Assembly: GCA_013298145.1 (NCBI GenBank)
Contig: JAAFJO010000004.1
Span: 359,233 to 423,232 of the forward strand
Direction of reading: 5' to 3'
DNA length: 64,000 nucleotides
DNA from: Betaproteobacteria bacterium
Lineage (GTDB): Bacteria; Pseudomonadota; Gammaproteobacteria; Burkholderiales; Casimicrobiaceae
The notes under the pieces were generated by a model. It did no database searches. It saw only the letters and a program-made list of their open reading frames with translations, and had not been told where the DNA came from. Below are positions 43,362 through 53,960 of this stretch, one piece after another. Made by a program: the position numbers and the translations under genes. Within the stretch, counting starts at the first letter, position 1. The number at the start of each line of letters is the position of its first letter.

Positions 43362-45440
43362 CTATTCGGGGCGGGGTGCAACGTGCCAAAGCCAGCCTGC
43401 ACGTTCAAATTCGTCGACGGATAACGGTGTTGAAAACAAATACCCTTGGCCGACAATACAACGCTCACTGAGTAGATAGGTTCGCTGTGCATGATCCTCA
43501 ACGCCCTCCGCAACCAGGGTCAATCCGAGCTCGCGTGTGAGCGAAATGATCGAACGTACGATAGCTGCGTCTACAGCATTGTCTGGCAGCCCTTCTACGA
43601 ACCCGCGATCCAGTTTCACACCATCCACGGTGAATTGCCGTAAATACGCCATCGACGAGTAGCCTACACCGAGATCGTCTAGCACGATACGCACGCCAAT
43701 ATTTCGCAAATCTTCGATCACGTTACGGCCATCGCGATTGGCTGCCAGCAAAATGCTTTCGGTCACTTCAACTTCAACTGCATTTGCGCTCAGTTCATAG
43801 CGCTGGAGCAGAATTCGGAGTCTTCGGGCAAATGCGCCATCACGAAATTGCTGTGCTGACACATTGATCGCGAGACGCAAGTCGCAGCGGTGCTCTATTC
43901 GCCAGCGAACAATCTGCGGAATCGCAAGCTCGATGACTTGCAGACCAATCGCGTTGATGAGCCCCTGCTCCTCCGCTGCATCAATAAATTCACCCGGTGC
44001 GAGCACGCCGCGCGTAGGATGTTGCCAGCGGACCAACGCCTCTACACCAACAAGCCGTGCGTTCGCCATATCCACCTGTGGCTGGTAATACACAACGAAC
44101 TCGCGGTTGGCTACCGCGCGACGTAAGTCACTGATCATGTTCACGCGCTCGCGAACACGTTTTTCAAGTGCGGCGGTGAACACGCGATACGTGTTTCTGG
44201 AGGCGCCTTTTGCAGCGAACATCGCTTGGTCCGCAAACCGCAAAAGTTCTGAAAAGCTCCCCGCATCGCTCGGGTAGCACGCAACACCGACGCTTACAGT
44301 GACTTCAAACTGCGTTGCGTCTACCCGGATCGGTCGTGCGAGTTCACGCACGATCGTGGCTGCGCGGTCCTCGAGGGTATGAATCTCCTCGTCCGTCAAG
44401 AGCGCGAGCACAGCGAACTCGTCACCGCCTAAGCGCCCGACGATATCCCCATCGCCCACAATGGCGCGCAGCCGGCGCCCGGTAGCGATCAATATCTGAT
44501 CCCCAAACCAGTGCCCATAGGAATCGTTCGCAAGCTTAAAGTTATCCAGATCGACGAAAAAAAGTGCGGCGCGAAGGCGTAACTGATGCGCACGTTCAAG
44601 GGCCTCGGCAGCAGTACGCTCAAACATCGCGCGGCTATATTGGCCGGTGAGGGAATCAGTCTCTGACAGGCTGCGCAAGCGCATGCGCGCAATGTGTGCA
44701 TCGGTGACATCGCGGCTGTAGACAATGAACCCGCCGACTGCTTCGTCATCACGTGCATCGCTTACCAGCGACGCGATATAGCGCCACGAACCATCTTTGT
44801 GCCGATGCCGAGCGATCGCTTCTTCACCACTGGATTCATCTGCGGCGAGGCGCTCAAACTCCTGCTGATAGCGCGCCCGATCCTCTTCATGCATCGAATC
44901 AAACACGCTCGCGCCGACTGTTTCGTGTGGGCGGAAACCGAGCAGCTGGTAGACCGCTTCGCTGGCAAAGCGAATCGTGCCGTCGATATCACATACCAAT
45001 GTAGCGCTTTGAGATTTCGCGGTGAGGGCGTAATAACGGCGAAGCGCCAGCTCTAGCGCGGCTTCCGCGTTCTTACGCGGCGTGATGTCCTCCACGGTGC
45101 CTTCGTAGAAAAGCACCTCGCCGTGATCATCTTTAACGACGTGGGCGTTTTCAGAGATCCAGCGGATTTCGGTACCGCCAAAGATCCTAACGCGCGACTC
45201 AAACTGGGCCACGCGACCTTCGCCAAAAAGTGCTTGGCGAAATTCTTGCCTTCGTCCACGATCAACGTACCAATCGCTCGCACTGCTGTTGCCGATCGTG
45301 ATTGCTTCTTCTTCATCGCTGGCGCCGATGAAATACATCAGCGCTGGATTGACACGAAGTATTTTTCCGTCAGGCGACGCACGATAGGCTCCGATTGCGA
45401 GAAACGCAAATAGCGAGGAAAAATCGTTGTTGGCAGGCAT
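43362..45440 (-). CDS. PAS-PAS-GGDEF-EAL cyclic-di-GMP protein
   Basis: 692 residues. Two PAS domains (about 5-130 and 135-260) precede a GGDEF domain with intact RLGGDEF (about 338-344) and an EAL domain starting near 440. EAL catalytic motifs are present: VEALVRWQHP, LAINVS, EVTES, VLDDLGVGYSS and VKLDRGF. The inhibitory I-site position lacks its Arg (GDGD in place of RxxD). So both synthesis and hydrolysis of c-di-GMP are possible. No transmembrane segment; PAS-sensed cytoplasmic signal. Convergent with PhzF. Confidence 0.95.
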   Translation of the reverse strand: MPANNDFSSLFAFLAIGAYRASPDGKILRVNPALMYFIGASDEEEAITIGNSSASDWYVDRGRRQEFRQALFGEGRVAQFESRVRIFGGTEIRWISENAHVVKDDHGEVLFYEGTVEDITPRKNAEAALELALRRYYALTAKSQSATLVCDIDGTIRFASEAVYQLLGFRPHETVGASVFDSMHEEDRARYQQEFERLAADESSGEEAIARHRHKDGSWRYIASLVSDARDDEAVGGFIVYSRDVTDAHIARMRLRSLSETDSLTGQYSRAMFERTAAEALERAHQLRLRAALFFVDLDNFKLANDSYGHWFGDQILIATGRRLRAIVGDGDIVGRLGGDEFAVLALLTDEEIHTLEDRAATIVRELARPIRVDATQFEVTVSVGVACYPSDAGSFSELLRFADQAMFAAKGASRNTYRVFTAALEKRVRERVNMISDLRRAVANREFVVYYQPQVDMANARLVGVEALVRWQHPTRGVLAPGEFIDAAEEQGLINAIGLQVIELAIPQIVRWRIEHRCDLRLAINVSAQQFRDGAFARRLRILLQRYELSANAVEVEVTESILLAANRDGRNVIEDLRNIGVRIVLDDLGVGYSSMAYLRQFTVDGVKLDRGFVEGLPDNAVDAAIVRSIISLTRELGLTLVAEGVEDHAQRTYLLSERCIVGQGYLFSTPLSVDEFERAGWLWHVAPRPE

Positions 45441-45542
45441 GCTCGATCAGTATGGCTCACTCGGCGCTACATTTCGATCATACGCGAAACGTAGCGCAGT
45501 GCAGTGGCGCGCGTTCGTACAGGTGCGATTAGAACTCGGTGG

Positions 45543-47277
<1,735 letters not shown>

Positions 47278-48465
47278 ATGAATGACGAAACCGCCTCATC
47301 CAAGCCGCGCTTTTCAGACGCAACGCATTTGATTCATCCACGGCGCGACGTCGCGAGCGGATTCCGCTCACTCGCGCCAGGCACCGAACGTGCCTCCACC
47401 GTGCTTTTCGAAAACATCGCGAAGTGGAAATCTCGCTCGGGTTTCGACGAATCGATCTACACCTACGGCACCAGCGGCACGCCGACCGCGCGCGACTTGC
47501 AAAACCGCATCGCCGAGTGGGAAGGCGGGTTCGCAAGCGTGCTCTTTCCTTCGGGCCTCGCGGCGGTGGCTTATGCGTTTCTTCCGTTTGTCGCACCAGG
47601 CGATCACGTGCTGGTGCCGAGCAATGTGTATGACCCTGTAAAGACGCTTGCCAACGGCCTGCTGAAACGAATGAATGTTGAGGTGGGCTTCTACGATCCA
47701 GCGGTGGGCTCAGGCATCGCGGCGCTAATGAAGCCAAACACCAAGCTCGTGTGGGTTGAAACGCCGGGTTCGATCACGATGGAGTTGTCAGATTTGCCCG
47801 CCATCGCTCAAGCAGCGCATGCGCGCGGGGCGCTGGTTGCCATCGACAATACCTACACCGCGGGCTGGTTTCTCCGCGCCTTCGAAAAGGGTGCCGATAT
47901 CTCAGTTCACGCGCTCACGAAGTACCCCGCGGGTCACAGTGATTTGGTGATGGGCTCGATCACCGCCAAAACCGAAGCGCTGTGGAAACAAGTGAAAGAT
48001 GCAGCGCTGCAAACCGGGCAATGTGTTGCGCCGGACGACGCCTATCTCGTGCTTCGCGGTTTGCCCACGATGCCGCTTCGCATGCGCCACGTTGAACGCG
48101 TGGCGCTTGAGTTAGCGCATTGGCTGAAAACGCGCGATGAAGTGGCGCTCGTGCTTCATCCCGCGCTGCCCGATTGCCCCGGTCACGAAATTTGGAAGCG
48201 GGATTTCACGGGCTCCACCGGCGTTTTCTCTATCGTGCTGCAAGATCGCTTTGGCGATTCGGCAGCGGCAGCGTTTATCGAGGCGCTGCATCTCTTTGGG
48301 ATTGGCGCGAGTTGGGGCGGCACTGGCTCGCTCGCATTGACGTACGATCTCACCAAATCGCGCCCCAATTGGCCGCACAAAGGCGCGCTCATTCGGCTCA
48401 ACGTCGGGCTCGAAGACTCCGAGGATTTGAAACAAGATTTGATGCGCGGATTCGCTGCGCTGTAA
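47278..48465 (+). CDS. metC: Cystathionine beta-lyase-type PLP enzyme
   Basis: 395 residues, the length of Cys/Met metabolism PLP enzymes. Visible features: YGTSGTPTARDLQ near residue 61, FPSGLAAVAYAF near 88, DNTYTAGW near 190 and the PLP lysine in HALTKYPAGHSD near 210. MetC cleaves cystathionine to homocysteine; a gamma-lyase or related function cannot be excluded. It lies upstream of a REP palindrome and a glutathione peroxidase. Confidence 0.9.
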   Translation: MNDETASSKPRFSDATHLIHPRRDVASGFRSLAPGTERASTVLFENIAKWKSRSGFDESIYTYGTSGTPTARDLQNRIAEWEGGFASVLFPSGLAAVAYAFLPFVAPGDHVLVPSNVYDPVKTLANGLLKRMNVEVGFYDPAVGSGIAALMKPNTKLVWVETPGSITMELSDLPAIAQAAHARGALVAIDNTYTAGWFLRAFEKGADISVHALTKYPAGHSDLVMGSITAKTEALWKQVKDAALQTGQCVAPDDAYLVLRGLPTMPLRMRHVERVALELAHWLKTRDEVALVLHPALPDCPGHEIWKRDFTGSTGVFSIVLQDRFGDSAAAAFIEALHLFGIGASWGGTGSLALTYDLTKSRPNWPHKGALIRLNVGLEDSEDLKQDLMRGFAAL

Positions 48466-48483
48466 TACGACCTGACACGTGAA

Positions 48484-48540
48484 TAGGCGCGGGCTTGACC
48501 GCGCTTTGCATGAGATGAGCGCGGTCAAGCCCGCGCCTAC
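48484..48540 (-). repeat. Perfect 22-bp REP palindrome with GTAG head
   Basis: Arms of 22 bp at 48484-48505 and 48518-48539 match perfectly around a 12-nt loop. On the minus strand the sequence begins GTAGGCGCGGGCTTGACCGC. No T-tract follows, so it is more likely a REP element than a terminator. Confidence 0.8.
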
Positions 48541-48558
48541 ACATTGGACTTCATCACT

Positions 48559-49038
48559 ATGACCACCACCTACGACTTCAGCGTTAAAGACATTAAGGGC
48601 AAAACTGTTCCGCTTTCGAAATACAAAGGGAAGACGCTGCTCATCGTGAATACGGCGAGCGCATGCGGCTTCACACCGCAGTACAAAGGCCTACAGGCGC
48701 TGCATGAGCAATACAAAGATCGTGGTCTTGCTGTGCTCGGCTTTCCTTGCAATCAGTTCGGCGGTCAAGAGCCTGGCGACGAAAAGGCCATTGAAGAGTT
48801 TTGCGAGCTGAACTACGGGGTTAATTTCCCGATGTTTGCGAAGGTGGATGTCAATGGCGACGAAGCCGATCCGCTCTTCACGCATCTGAAAAAAGCTGCG
48901 CCTGGTTTACTCGGCAGTGAAGCCGTGAAATGGAATTTCACCAAGTTTTTGGTGAGTCCCGATGGCACAGTGAAGCGCTTCGCGCCGCAGGATGAACCGG
49001 CATCGCTTGCGAAAGATATTGAGAAAGCGCTCGGCTAG
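48559..49038 (+). CDS. Glutathione peroxidase-like thiol peroxidase
   Basis: 159 residues. The redox Cys is in NTASACGFTPQY near residue 36, with the tetrad Gln in CNQFGGQEPG and the Trp-Asn motif VKWNFTKFLV near 130. Cys replaces selenocysteine and a second Cys (PCNQFG) suggests thioredoxin-dependent action, as in most bacterial GPx. No signal peptide. The ATG at 48559 is preferred to an in-frame TTG at 48544. Confidence 0.93.
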   Translation: MTTTYDFSVKDIKGKTVPLSKYKGKTLLIVNTASACGFTPQYKGLQALHEQYKDRGLAVLGFPCNQFGGQEPGDEKAIEEFCELNYGVNFPMFAKVDVNGDEADPLFTHLKKAAPGLLGSEAVKWNFTKFLVSPDGTVKRFAPQDEPASLAKDIEKALG

Positions 49039-49059
49039 CGCATAGCCCCCGTCCCCAGC

Positions 49060-50844
49060 ATGTCTCGCTCGTTTATGTTTCGCTCACTCTTGCAGCAAGG
49101 ACTATCGCTTCTGGCGATAGTTGGCGCGGTCTCGCTCTCACCCATGAGTGCCGCGCAGCAAAAAGTGCTTCGCTTAACCTCGCCCGCTGCTGAATCCACC
49201 TTCGATCCAGCAGCGTCTGACGATGTGCCTTCGAGCGACATCATTCGGCTAATTTTCGATCCGCCACTCGATTATGACTATCACGCGCGCCCGGTGAAGC
49301 TTCGTCCGGCCACGCTGAGTGCGCTCCCGGAAGTCTCGGCGGACGGCAAAACGTTTCTCTTCAGCGTGAAGCCTGGCATCTTTTTTACTGACGATCCAGC
49401 GTTCGGCGGCAAGCCCAGAGAACTCGTGGCCAACGACTATGTTTATTCGATAAAGCGACTTATCGATCCAAAGGTAGCCTCGCCCAATTACTATCTGGTC
49501 GAAGACAAAATAGTTGGAATCAAAGCGGCGCGTGCCGAGGCTGAAAAATCCGGCAAATTTGACTACGACCGCGTGATCCCCGGCTTACGAACGCTTGATC
49601 GCTACCGCTTTCAAATCCTCTTTGAATCGCCGCAGTTTGAGTTCATTTACGACCTGACCGCTACGCCTTTTTCTGCAGTGGCGCGAGAGGTGGTGGAGCG
49701 CTACGCTGATGAGCGGGGCCGCGTGCGTGAGAACCCGGTCGGCACCAACGCGTTTAAACTCGAAAAGAGCGAGTGGAAGCGATCAAGCCGCGTCGTTCTC
49801 TCAAAAAACGAGCGTTATCGCGAAGAGTTTCTACCGCTCGCGAACGGAAAAGCCTCGACGCTACGCGTACCGCAAATTGATCGCATCGAAATCTCAGTCG
49901 TTGAAGAACCGCTGCCGCGCGTGCTCGCGTTCCAAGCGGGTGAGATTGATTCGATGGAGGTGCCGCTTTCGATGCACGACCGCGTGTTTGAGGGCGCGAA
50001 ACTGAAGGCGGAGTTCGCCGCGCGAGGTGTACAGCACGCGCGTGCGCTCGAACCGATTCTCGCGTTCGGCTACTTCAACATGAGCGATCCGGTTGTCGGC
50101 GGCACCGCCATTGAGAAAAACGCACTACGGCGCGCGATTCTGATGGGTTTTGACTATCGCCGAGAGATTGACGCGATCTACAAAGGCCAAGCGGAGCTCG
50201 CGCAGCAACTCGTTCCGCCCAGCCAGACGGGTTATTCGCCCACGCTGAGACTTCGTCCGCCGTATGACCCGGCGCTCGCCCGCGCGCTGCTGGATCGCTT
50301 CGGATACAAAGACTGCGATGGCGATGGCTACCGCGAAGCGCCTGGCTGCCAGCCGCTTGTCTTTACGCGCTCAAGCGTGCCCGACAGTCGCGGCCGCGAT
50401 CAGGATGAGATTTGGAAAAAGAGCATGGATGCGATTGGTATTCGCGTCGCGTTCTTTAAACAAAAGTGGCCAGACTTAATCGAGATGTCTCGCACCGGAA
50501 AGCTGCAATCCTGGGCATGGAGCTGGATTGCTGGCGGCCCCAGCGGCCTGAGCTACATGAGTTTGCTCGTGTCTCGCAACATCAATTCCATCAACGACAT
50601 GCAGTTTCGCGATGCTGAATATGATCGACTTTTCGATCTGGCCTCGGTGAAGCCCCCGGGGCCGGAACGTGATCAGCTTTTCGCGGCGATGTCGAAGATC
50701 GCCGCTGCCAATACTGTGCTCGATTTCGGCTATCACACGTATTCCAACCGCGTTAGCCAGCCGTGGGTCGTGAACTATGTTCGCCATCCGTTCTGGCGAA
50801 CACCGTGGAAATTTGTGGATATCGACCTGTCCAAGCGAAAGTAG
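49060..50844 (+). CDS. ABC-type peptide substrate-binding protein (SBP_bac_5)
   Basis: 594 residues with a signal peptide (about 1-28, LLQQGLSLLAIVGAVSL). The DppA/OppA-type fold is recognised from FDPAASDDVPSSDIIRLIFDPP, FLFSVKPGIFF and the late KQKWPDLIEM. It binds peptides or other small ligands in the periplasm. No permease or ATPase genes follow. It is 80 bp upstream of a paralogue in the same orientation, likely a tandem duplication. Confidence 0.92.
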   Translation: MSRSFMFRSLLQQGLSLLAIVGAVSLSPMSAAQQKVLRLTSPAAESTFDPAASDDVPSSDIIRLIFDPPLDYDYHARPVKLRPATLSALPEVSADGKTFLFSVKPGIFFTDDPAFGGKPRELVANDYVYSIKRLIDPKVASPNYYLVEDKIVGIKAARAEAEKSGKFDYDRVIPGLRTLDRYRFQILFESPQFEFIYDLTATPFSAVAREVVERYADERGRVRENPVGTNAFKLEKSEWKRSSRVVLSKNERYREEFLPLANGKASTLRVPQIDRIEISVVEEPLPRVLAFQAGEIDSMEVPLSMHDRVFEGAKLKAEFAARGVQHARALEPILAFGYFNMSDPVVGGTAIEKNALRRAILMGFDYRREIDAIYKGQAELAQQLVPPSQTGYSPTLRLRPPYDPALARALLDRFGYKDCDGDGYREAPGCQPLVFTRSSVPDSRGRDQDEIWKKSMDAIGIRVAFFKQKWPDLIEMSRTGKLQSWAWSWIAGGPSGLSYMSLLVSRNINSINDMQFRDAEYDRLFDLASVKPPGPERDQLFAAMSKIAAANTVLDFGYHTYSNRVSQPWVVNYVRHPFWRTPWKFVDIDLSKRK

Positions 50845-50924
50845 CGTTGGGGGACGCCCCGAACGGGAAAAACGCCAGTTCCGCGATAATTCGCGCTTCT
50901 TGTTTTTCCTCACAGAAGACCGCC

Positions 50925-52718
50925 ATGAAGCGCTTCTTACAGACGACCCTCTTCGCAGTGAGCAGCGTGCTCGCCTTCGCGAACGCGCCCGCTGGCGCGA
51001 CCGACATGTCGAAAACGCTGCGTGTTGCGTTTCAAGTGGACATTACGGGCTTCGATCCGCAAGCAACGAACGATCTGTATTCGGGGCATGTCAACAACGC
51101 TGTGTTTGATGTGATGTACGAGTTTGATTACTACGTGCGTCCGATGAAGCTACGTGGCTCCATTGCCGATGGCCTGCCAGAGATTTCTGCCGATGGCCTT
51201 ACGTGGACAATCAAGATCAAGAAAGGTCAGTTCTTCGCGGACGATCCGGTGTTCAAGGGCAAGAAGCGTGAACTTGTAGCCGAAGACCTGGTGTATTCGT
51301 GGAAGCGAATGCTGGATCCGAAAATAATCTCGCCCACCCTCTGGCACATTGACGGAAAGCTGGTGGGCGCCGATGCACTGGTGGCCGAAGCCAAAAAAAC
51401 CGGTGAGTTCGATTACGACAAGCCGATTGAAGGGTTGAAGGCGATCGATCGATACACGGTGCAGATGCAACTCACGCGCCCCGACTACGTGCTCACCGAG
51501 CTGATGCTTGGCTACAACTGGTCGCCCGTCGCTCGAGAGGTGATCGACGCGTATAAAGACCCTGGCGGCCGAGTGATGAGTAATCCAGTGGGCGTGGGGC
51601 CTTACCGCATTAAGGATTGGAAAAAAGGAAGCAAGGTCGTTCTCACGAAGAACGAGAACTTCCGCGAAGAATATTTCCCGACGAACGGCGAAGGCGGCGA
51701 CGCCGAAACGCTTGCGCGCAACAAAGGCAAGCGCATTCCTCTTGTTGGAAATATTGACATATCGATTATCGAAGAAGGCAATCCGCGCCTGCTCTCATTT
51801 AAAGCGGGCACGCTCGACTATGAATTCGTTGGCATTGACATGATTGCGAGCGTTCTCGTCAATGGCAAGCTTTCGCCTGAGCTCGCCGCGAGAGGCATTC
51901 GTCACCAACGTGCGCTCGATCCGGCACTTTCCTACGACTATTTCAATCTCGACGATCCGGTTGTGGGCGGTCTCACCCCCGATCGTATTGCGCTACGCCG
52001 CGCGATCATCATGGCCTATCCAGTCGATGATTACGTGCGAGTGGTGTTCCGCAATCAGGCCGAGCCGGCCAATCAAATCATCCCTCCAACACAAACAGGC
52101 CACAACGCAAAAAAAGCACGCTCGGTGCGACAAGACCTTCAGCTGGCAAACGCATTGCTCGATCACTACAACTATAAAGATAAAGACGGTGATGGCTTCC
52201 GCGACATGCCAGACGGAAAGCCGCTGGTTATCACACGTTCAACCACGCCGCGCGCCATTGACCGTGAAACGGATGAGCTTTGGAAAAAGACTTTTGACTC
52301 GCTCAAGATCAAGGTTGAGTTCAACAACCAGAAATGGCCTGATTTGTTGAAGCAGGGACGGGCTGGGCAGCTACAGTTCTGGGGGTTGGGCTGGATTTCT
52401 TCCGCGACCGACGGAAACTCGTTTGTACAACTGCTTTACTCGAAAAACATCGGGCAATCGAATTTCTCTCGCCTGCGTGATCCGCGTTACGACGAACTCT
52501 ACGAACGTGCTCAAAAATTACCGATCGGGCCGAAGCGCTGGGCACTCTACACGGCGATGAACGATATAGCGATCGCGTACTCGGTCTGGAATCCGGGCGT
52601 GTTCCGCTACCAAAATGTCGTCATTCAACCCTGGCTCGAAAACTACAAGCGCAATCCATTCCGCCAACACTTCTGGCACTTCATGGACTTGGATGAATCG
52701 AAGCGTTCGAAGGGCTAG
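50925..52718 (+). CDS. ABC-type peptide substrate-binding protein (paralogue)
   Basis: 597 residues with a signal peptide (FLQTTLFAVSSVLAFANAPAGA). It is clearly related to the preceding protein: shared blocks are 'YDKPIEGLKAIDRY', 'EEGNPRLLSFKAGTLDYEF', 'DDPVVGG', and 'WPDLLKQGR'. The start at 50925 fits the signal peptide; the frame from 50763 would run inside the previous gene. No transporter permease in the neighbourhood, so both are orphan binding proteins serving a distant permease or a sensory role. Confidence 0.92.
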   Translation: MKRFLQTTLFAVSSVLAFANAPAGATDMSKTLRVAFQVDITGFDPQATNDLYSGHVNNAVFDVMYEFDYYVRPMKLRGSIADGLPEISADGLTWTIKIKKGQFFADDPVFKGKKRELVAEDLVYSWKRMLDPKIISPTLWHIDGKLVGADALVAEAKKTGEFDYDKPIEGLKAIDRYTVQMQLTRPDYVLTELMLGYNWSPVAREVIDAYKDPGGRVMSNPVGVGPYRIKDWKKGSKVVLTKNENFREEYFPTNGEGGDAETLARNKGKRIPLVGNIDISIIEEGNPRLLSFKAGTLDYEFVGIDMIASVLVNGKLSPELAARGIRHQRALDPALSYDYFNLDDPVVGGLTPDRIALRRAIIMAYPVDDYVRVVFRNQAEPANQIIPPTQTGHNAKKARSVRQDLQLANALLDHYNYKDKDGDGFRDMPDGKPLVITRSTTPRAIDRETDELWKKTFDSLKIKVEFNNQKWPDLLKQGRAGQLQFWGLGWISSATDGNSFVQLLYSKNIGQSNFSRLRDPRYDELYERAQKLPIGPKRWALYTAMNDIAIAYSVWNPGVFRYQNVVIQPWLENYKRNPFRQHFWHFMDLDESKRSKG

Positions 52719-52729
52719 TAGGCGGCTAC

Positions 52730-52916
52730 CGAAACATTGAAAAAATCATACGCGACGAAGACGATCTTGCCGATCCGCGGCAAAGCATCGTCGGAGTTGC
52801 TCGATCCGAAGCCCCGAAATTCTTCAACGTAGCCCTGCTATGCCACAGATTGTTTGGCTGCTAGCGCCTACAACCGCGCTGCGCGTCGCATCTCGCAAAC
52901 GTATTCAACGTTTCCC
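52730..52916. mobile_element. Fold-back MITE-like element (copy B, inverted)
   Basis: 187 bp starting 12 bp after the second binding-protein stop. It is the diverged reverse complement of copy A: the right end reads as GGGAAACGTTGAATACGTTT on the minus strand, and the centre has GTAGC-CCT-GCTATGC. It lacks a transposase and is partly self-complementary. Confidence 0.65.
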
Positions 52917-52969
52917 TAGGTAAGGTTCGACACGTAGCAAAATTACGCAACACACGAAGCTGTGAGCGC

Positions 52970-52999
52970 AAAAAAGGCGACCCAAGGGTCGCCTTTTTT
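52970..52999 (-). terminator. Bidirectional terminator before the BASS transporter
   Basis: GGCGACCC/GGGTCGCC stem flanked by A6 and T6, between the convergent binding-protein and transporter genes. Confidence 0.88.
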
Positions 53000-53016
53000 A
53001 ACTCCTGCAGCTTGCG

Positions 53017-53943
53017 TTATGCAGCCGCTGGTTTCACGCCTGCCATCGTTCCAATCTTCGCTTGATCGCGTGCAAGCGCTTCACGCGTTGCGTTCGCGCG
53101 ATAGAAGAACGTCACCGCTGTGCTGCTCAACACGATGAAGAGCGAGTAGAGCACCGGAACCAAGAGCACTTCCTGCTGCATCGTGCCGCTAAATGTGAGC
53201 GTGACGATCAAGACAGCGAGCGGGCCATTCTGAATCCCAGTTTCAAGCGAAATGGTGCGTGAGCGATTGCTGTCTTGCCGCAAAACGCGGGCCAGCCAAT
53301 AACCGAGCAGCATGCCGAACAAACCCAAGCCGATTGCGGCAAAGTAGACGAACCAAGGCGTCGTCAACAGCAACTGGTAGTTACGCGGCACCCACGTCGT
53401 AATCAGGAAGAGGATCACGAGAATTCCCAGAAATCCGCCGAGCAGCTCAACCACCGCGCCGATGTTTGCATTCCATTTACGCAACAACATGCCGAGGATC
53501 GTGGGCACTAAGAGAACCACCAGCACTTGCGCAACGTTCGCAGCCGGAATCTTGAATTCACCCGTGACCCCTGCGAGGTTTGAATAAAACTCAATGAGTA
53601 GCGGTACCGCAAACACAGCAACCAGCGTGGACACGCTCGTCATCATGATGGAGAGTGCGAGCGCGCCTTTGCTGAAGTAAGCGAAGATGTTCGATGTGGT
53701 GCCGCCAGGCATACACGCAATCAGAATCAGGCCCACAGCAAGCGCGGGCGGAAAGCCAAGCAACACGGCGAGCAAATAGCCCAGGAAAGGCATGATTCCA
53801 TATTGGCAGAGTAAGCCCACCAGTACGCCTTTTGGCTTTTTGAATGCGATCAAGAAATCGCGGAAGGTGAGCGAAGCGCCCATGCCGAACATGATGACCA
53901 TCATCATCACGCCGAGCAGTTTGGTTTCGAAATCGGTCAGCAT
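53017..53943 (-). CDS. Bile acid:sodium symporter family transporter
   Basis: 308 residues with ~10 hydrophobic segments of the BASS/ArsB-like fold (FGMGASLTFRDFLIAFKKPKG and ACMPGGTTSNIFAYFSKG, where GG-T-S-N is the sodium site). It likely takes up organic anions by sodium symport; bacterial substrates vary (bile acids, pyruvate, pantoate). Downstream of fadD on the same strand (17 bp gap), so the two probably form an operon for uptake and activation of a carboxylic acid. That pairing is inference. Confidence 0.9.
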   Translation of the reverse strand: MLTDFETKLLGVMMMVIMFGMGASLTFRDFLIAFKKPKGVLVGLLCQYGIMPFLGYLLAVLLGFPPALAVGLILIACMPGGTTSNIFAYFSKGALALSIMMTSVSTLVAVFAVPLLIEFYSNLAGVTGEFKIPAANVAQVLVVLLVPTILGMLLRKWNANIGAVVELLGGFLGILVILFLITTWVPRNYQLLLTTPWFVYFAAIGLGLFGMLLGYWLARVLRQDSNRSRTISLETGIQNGPLAVLIVTLTFSGTMQQEVLLVPVLYSLFIVLSSTAVTFFYRANATREALARDQAKIGTMAGVKPAAA

Positions 53944-53960
53944 TTTTTCTCTCTCCCCAA

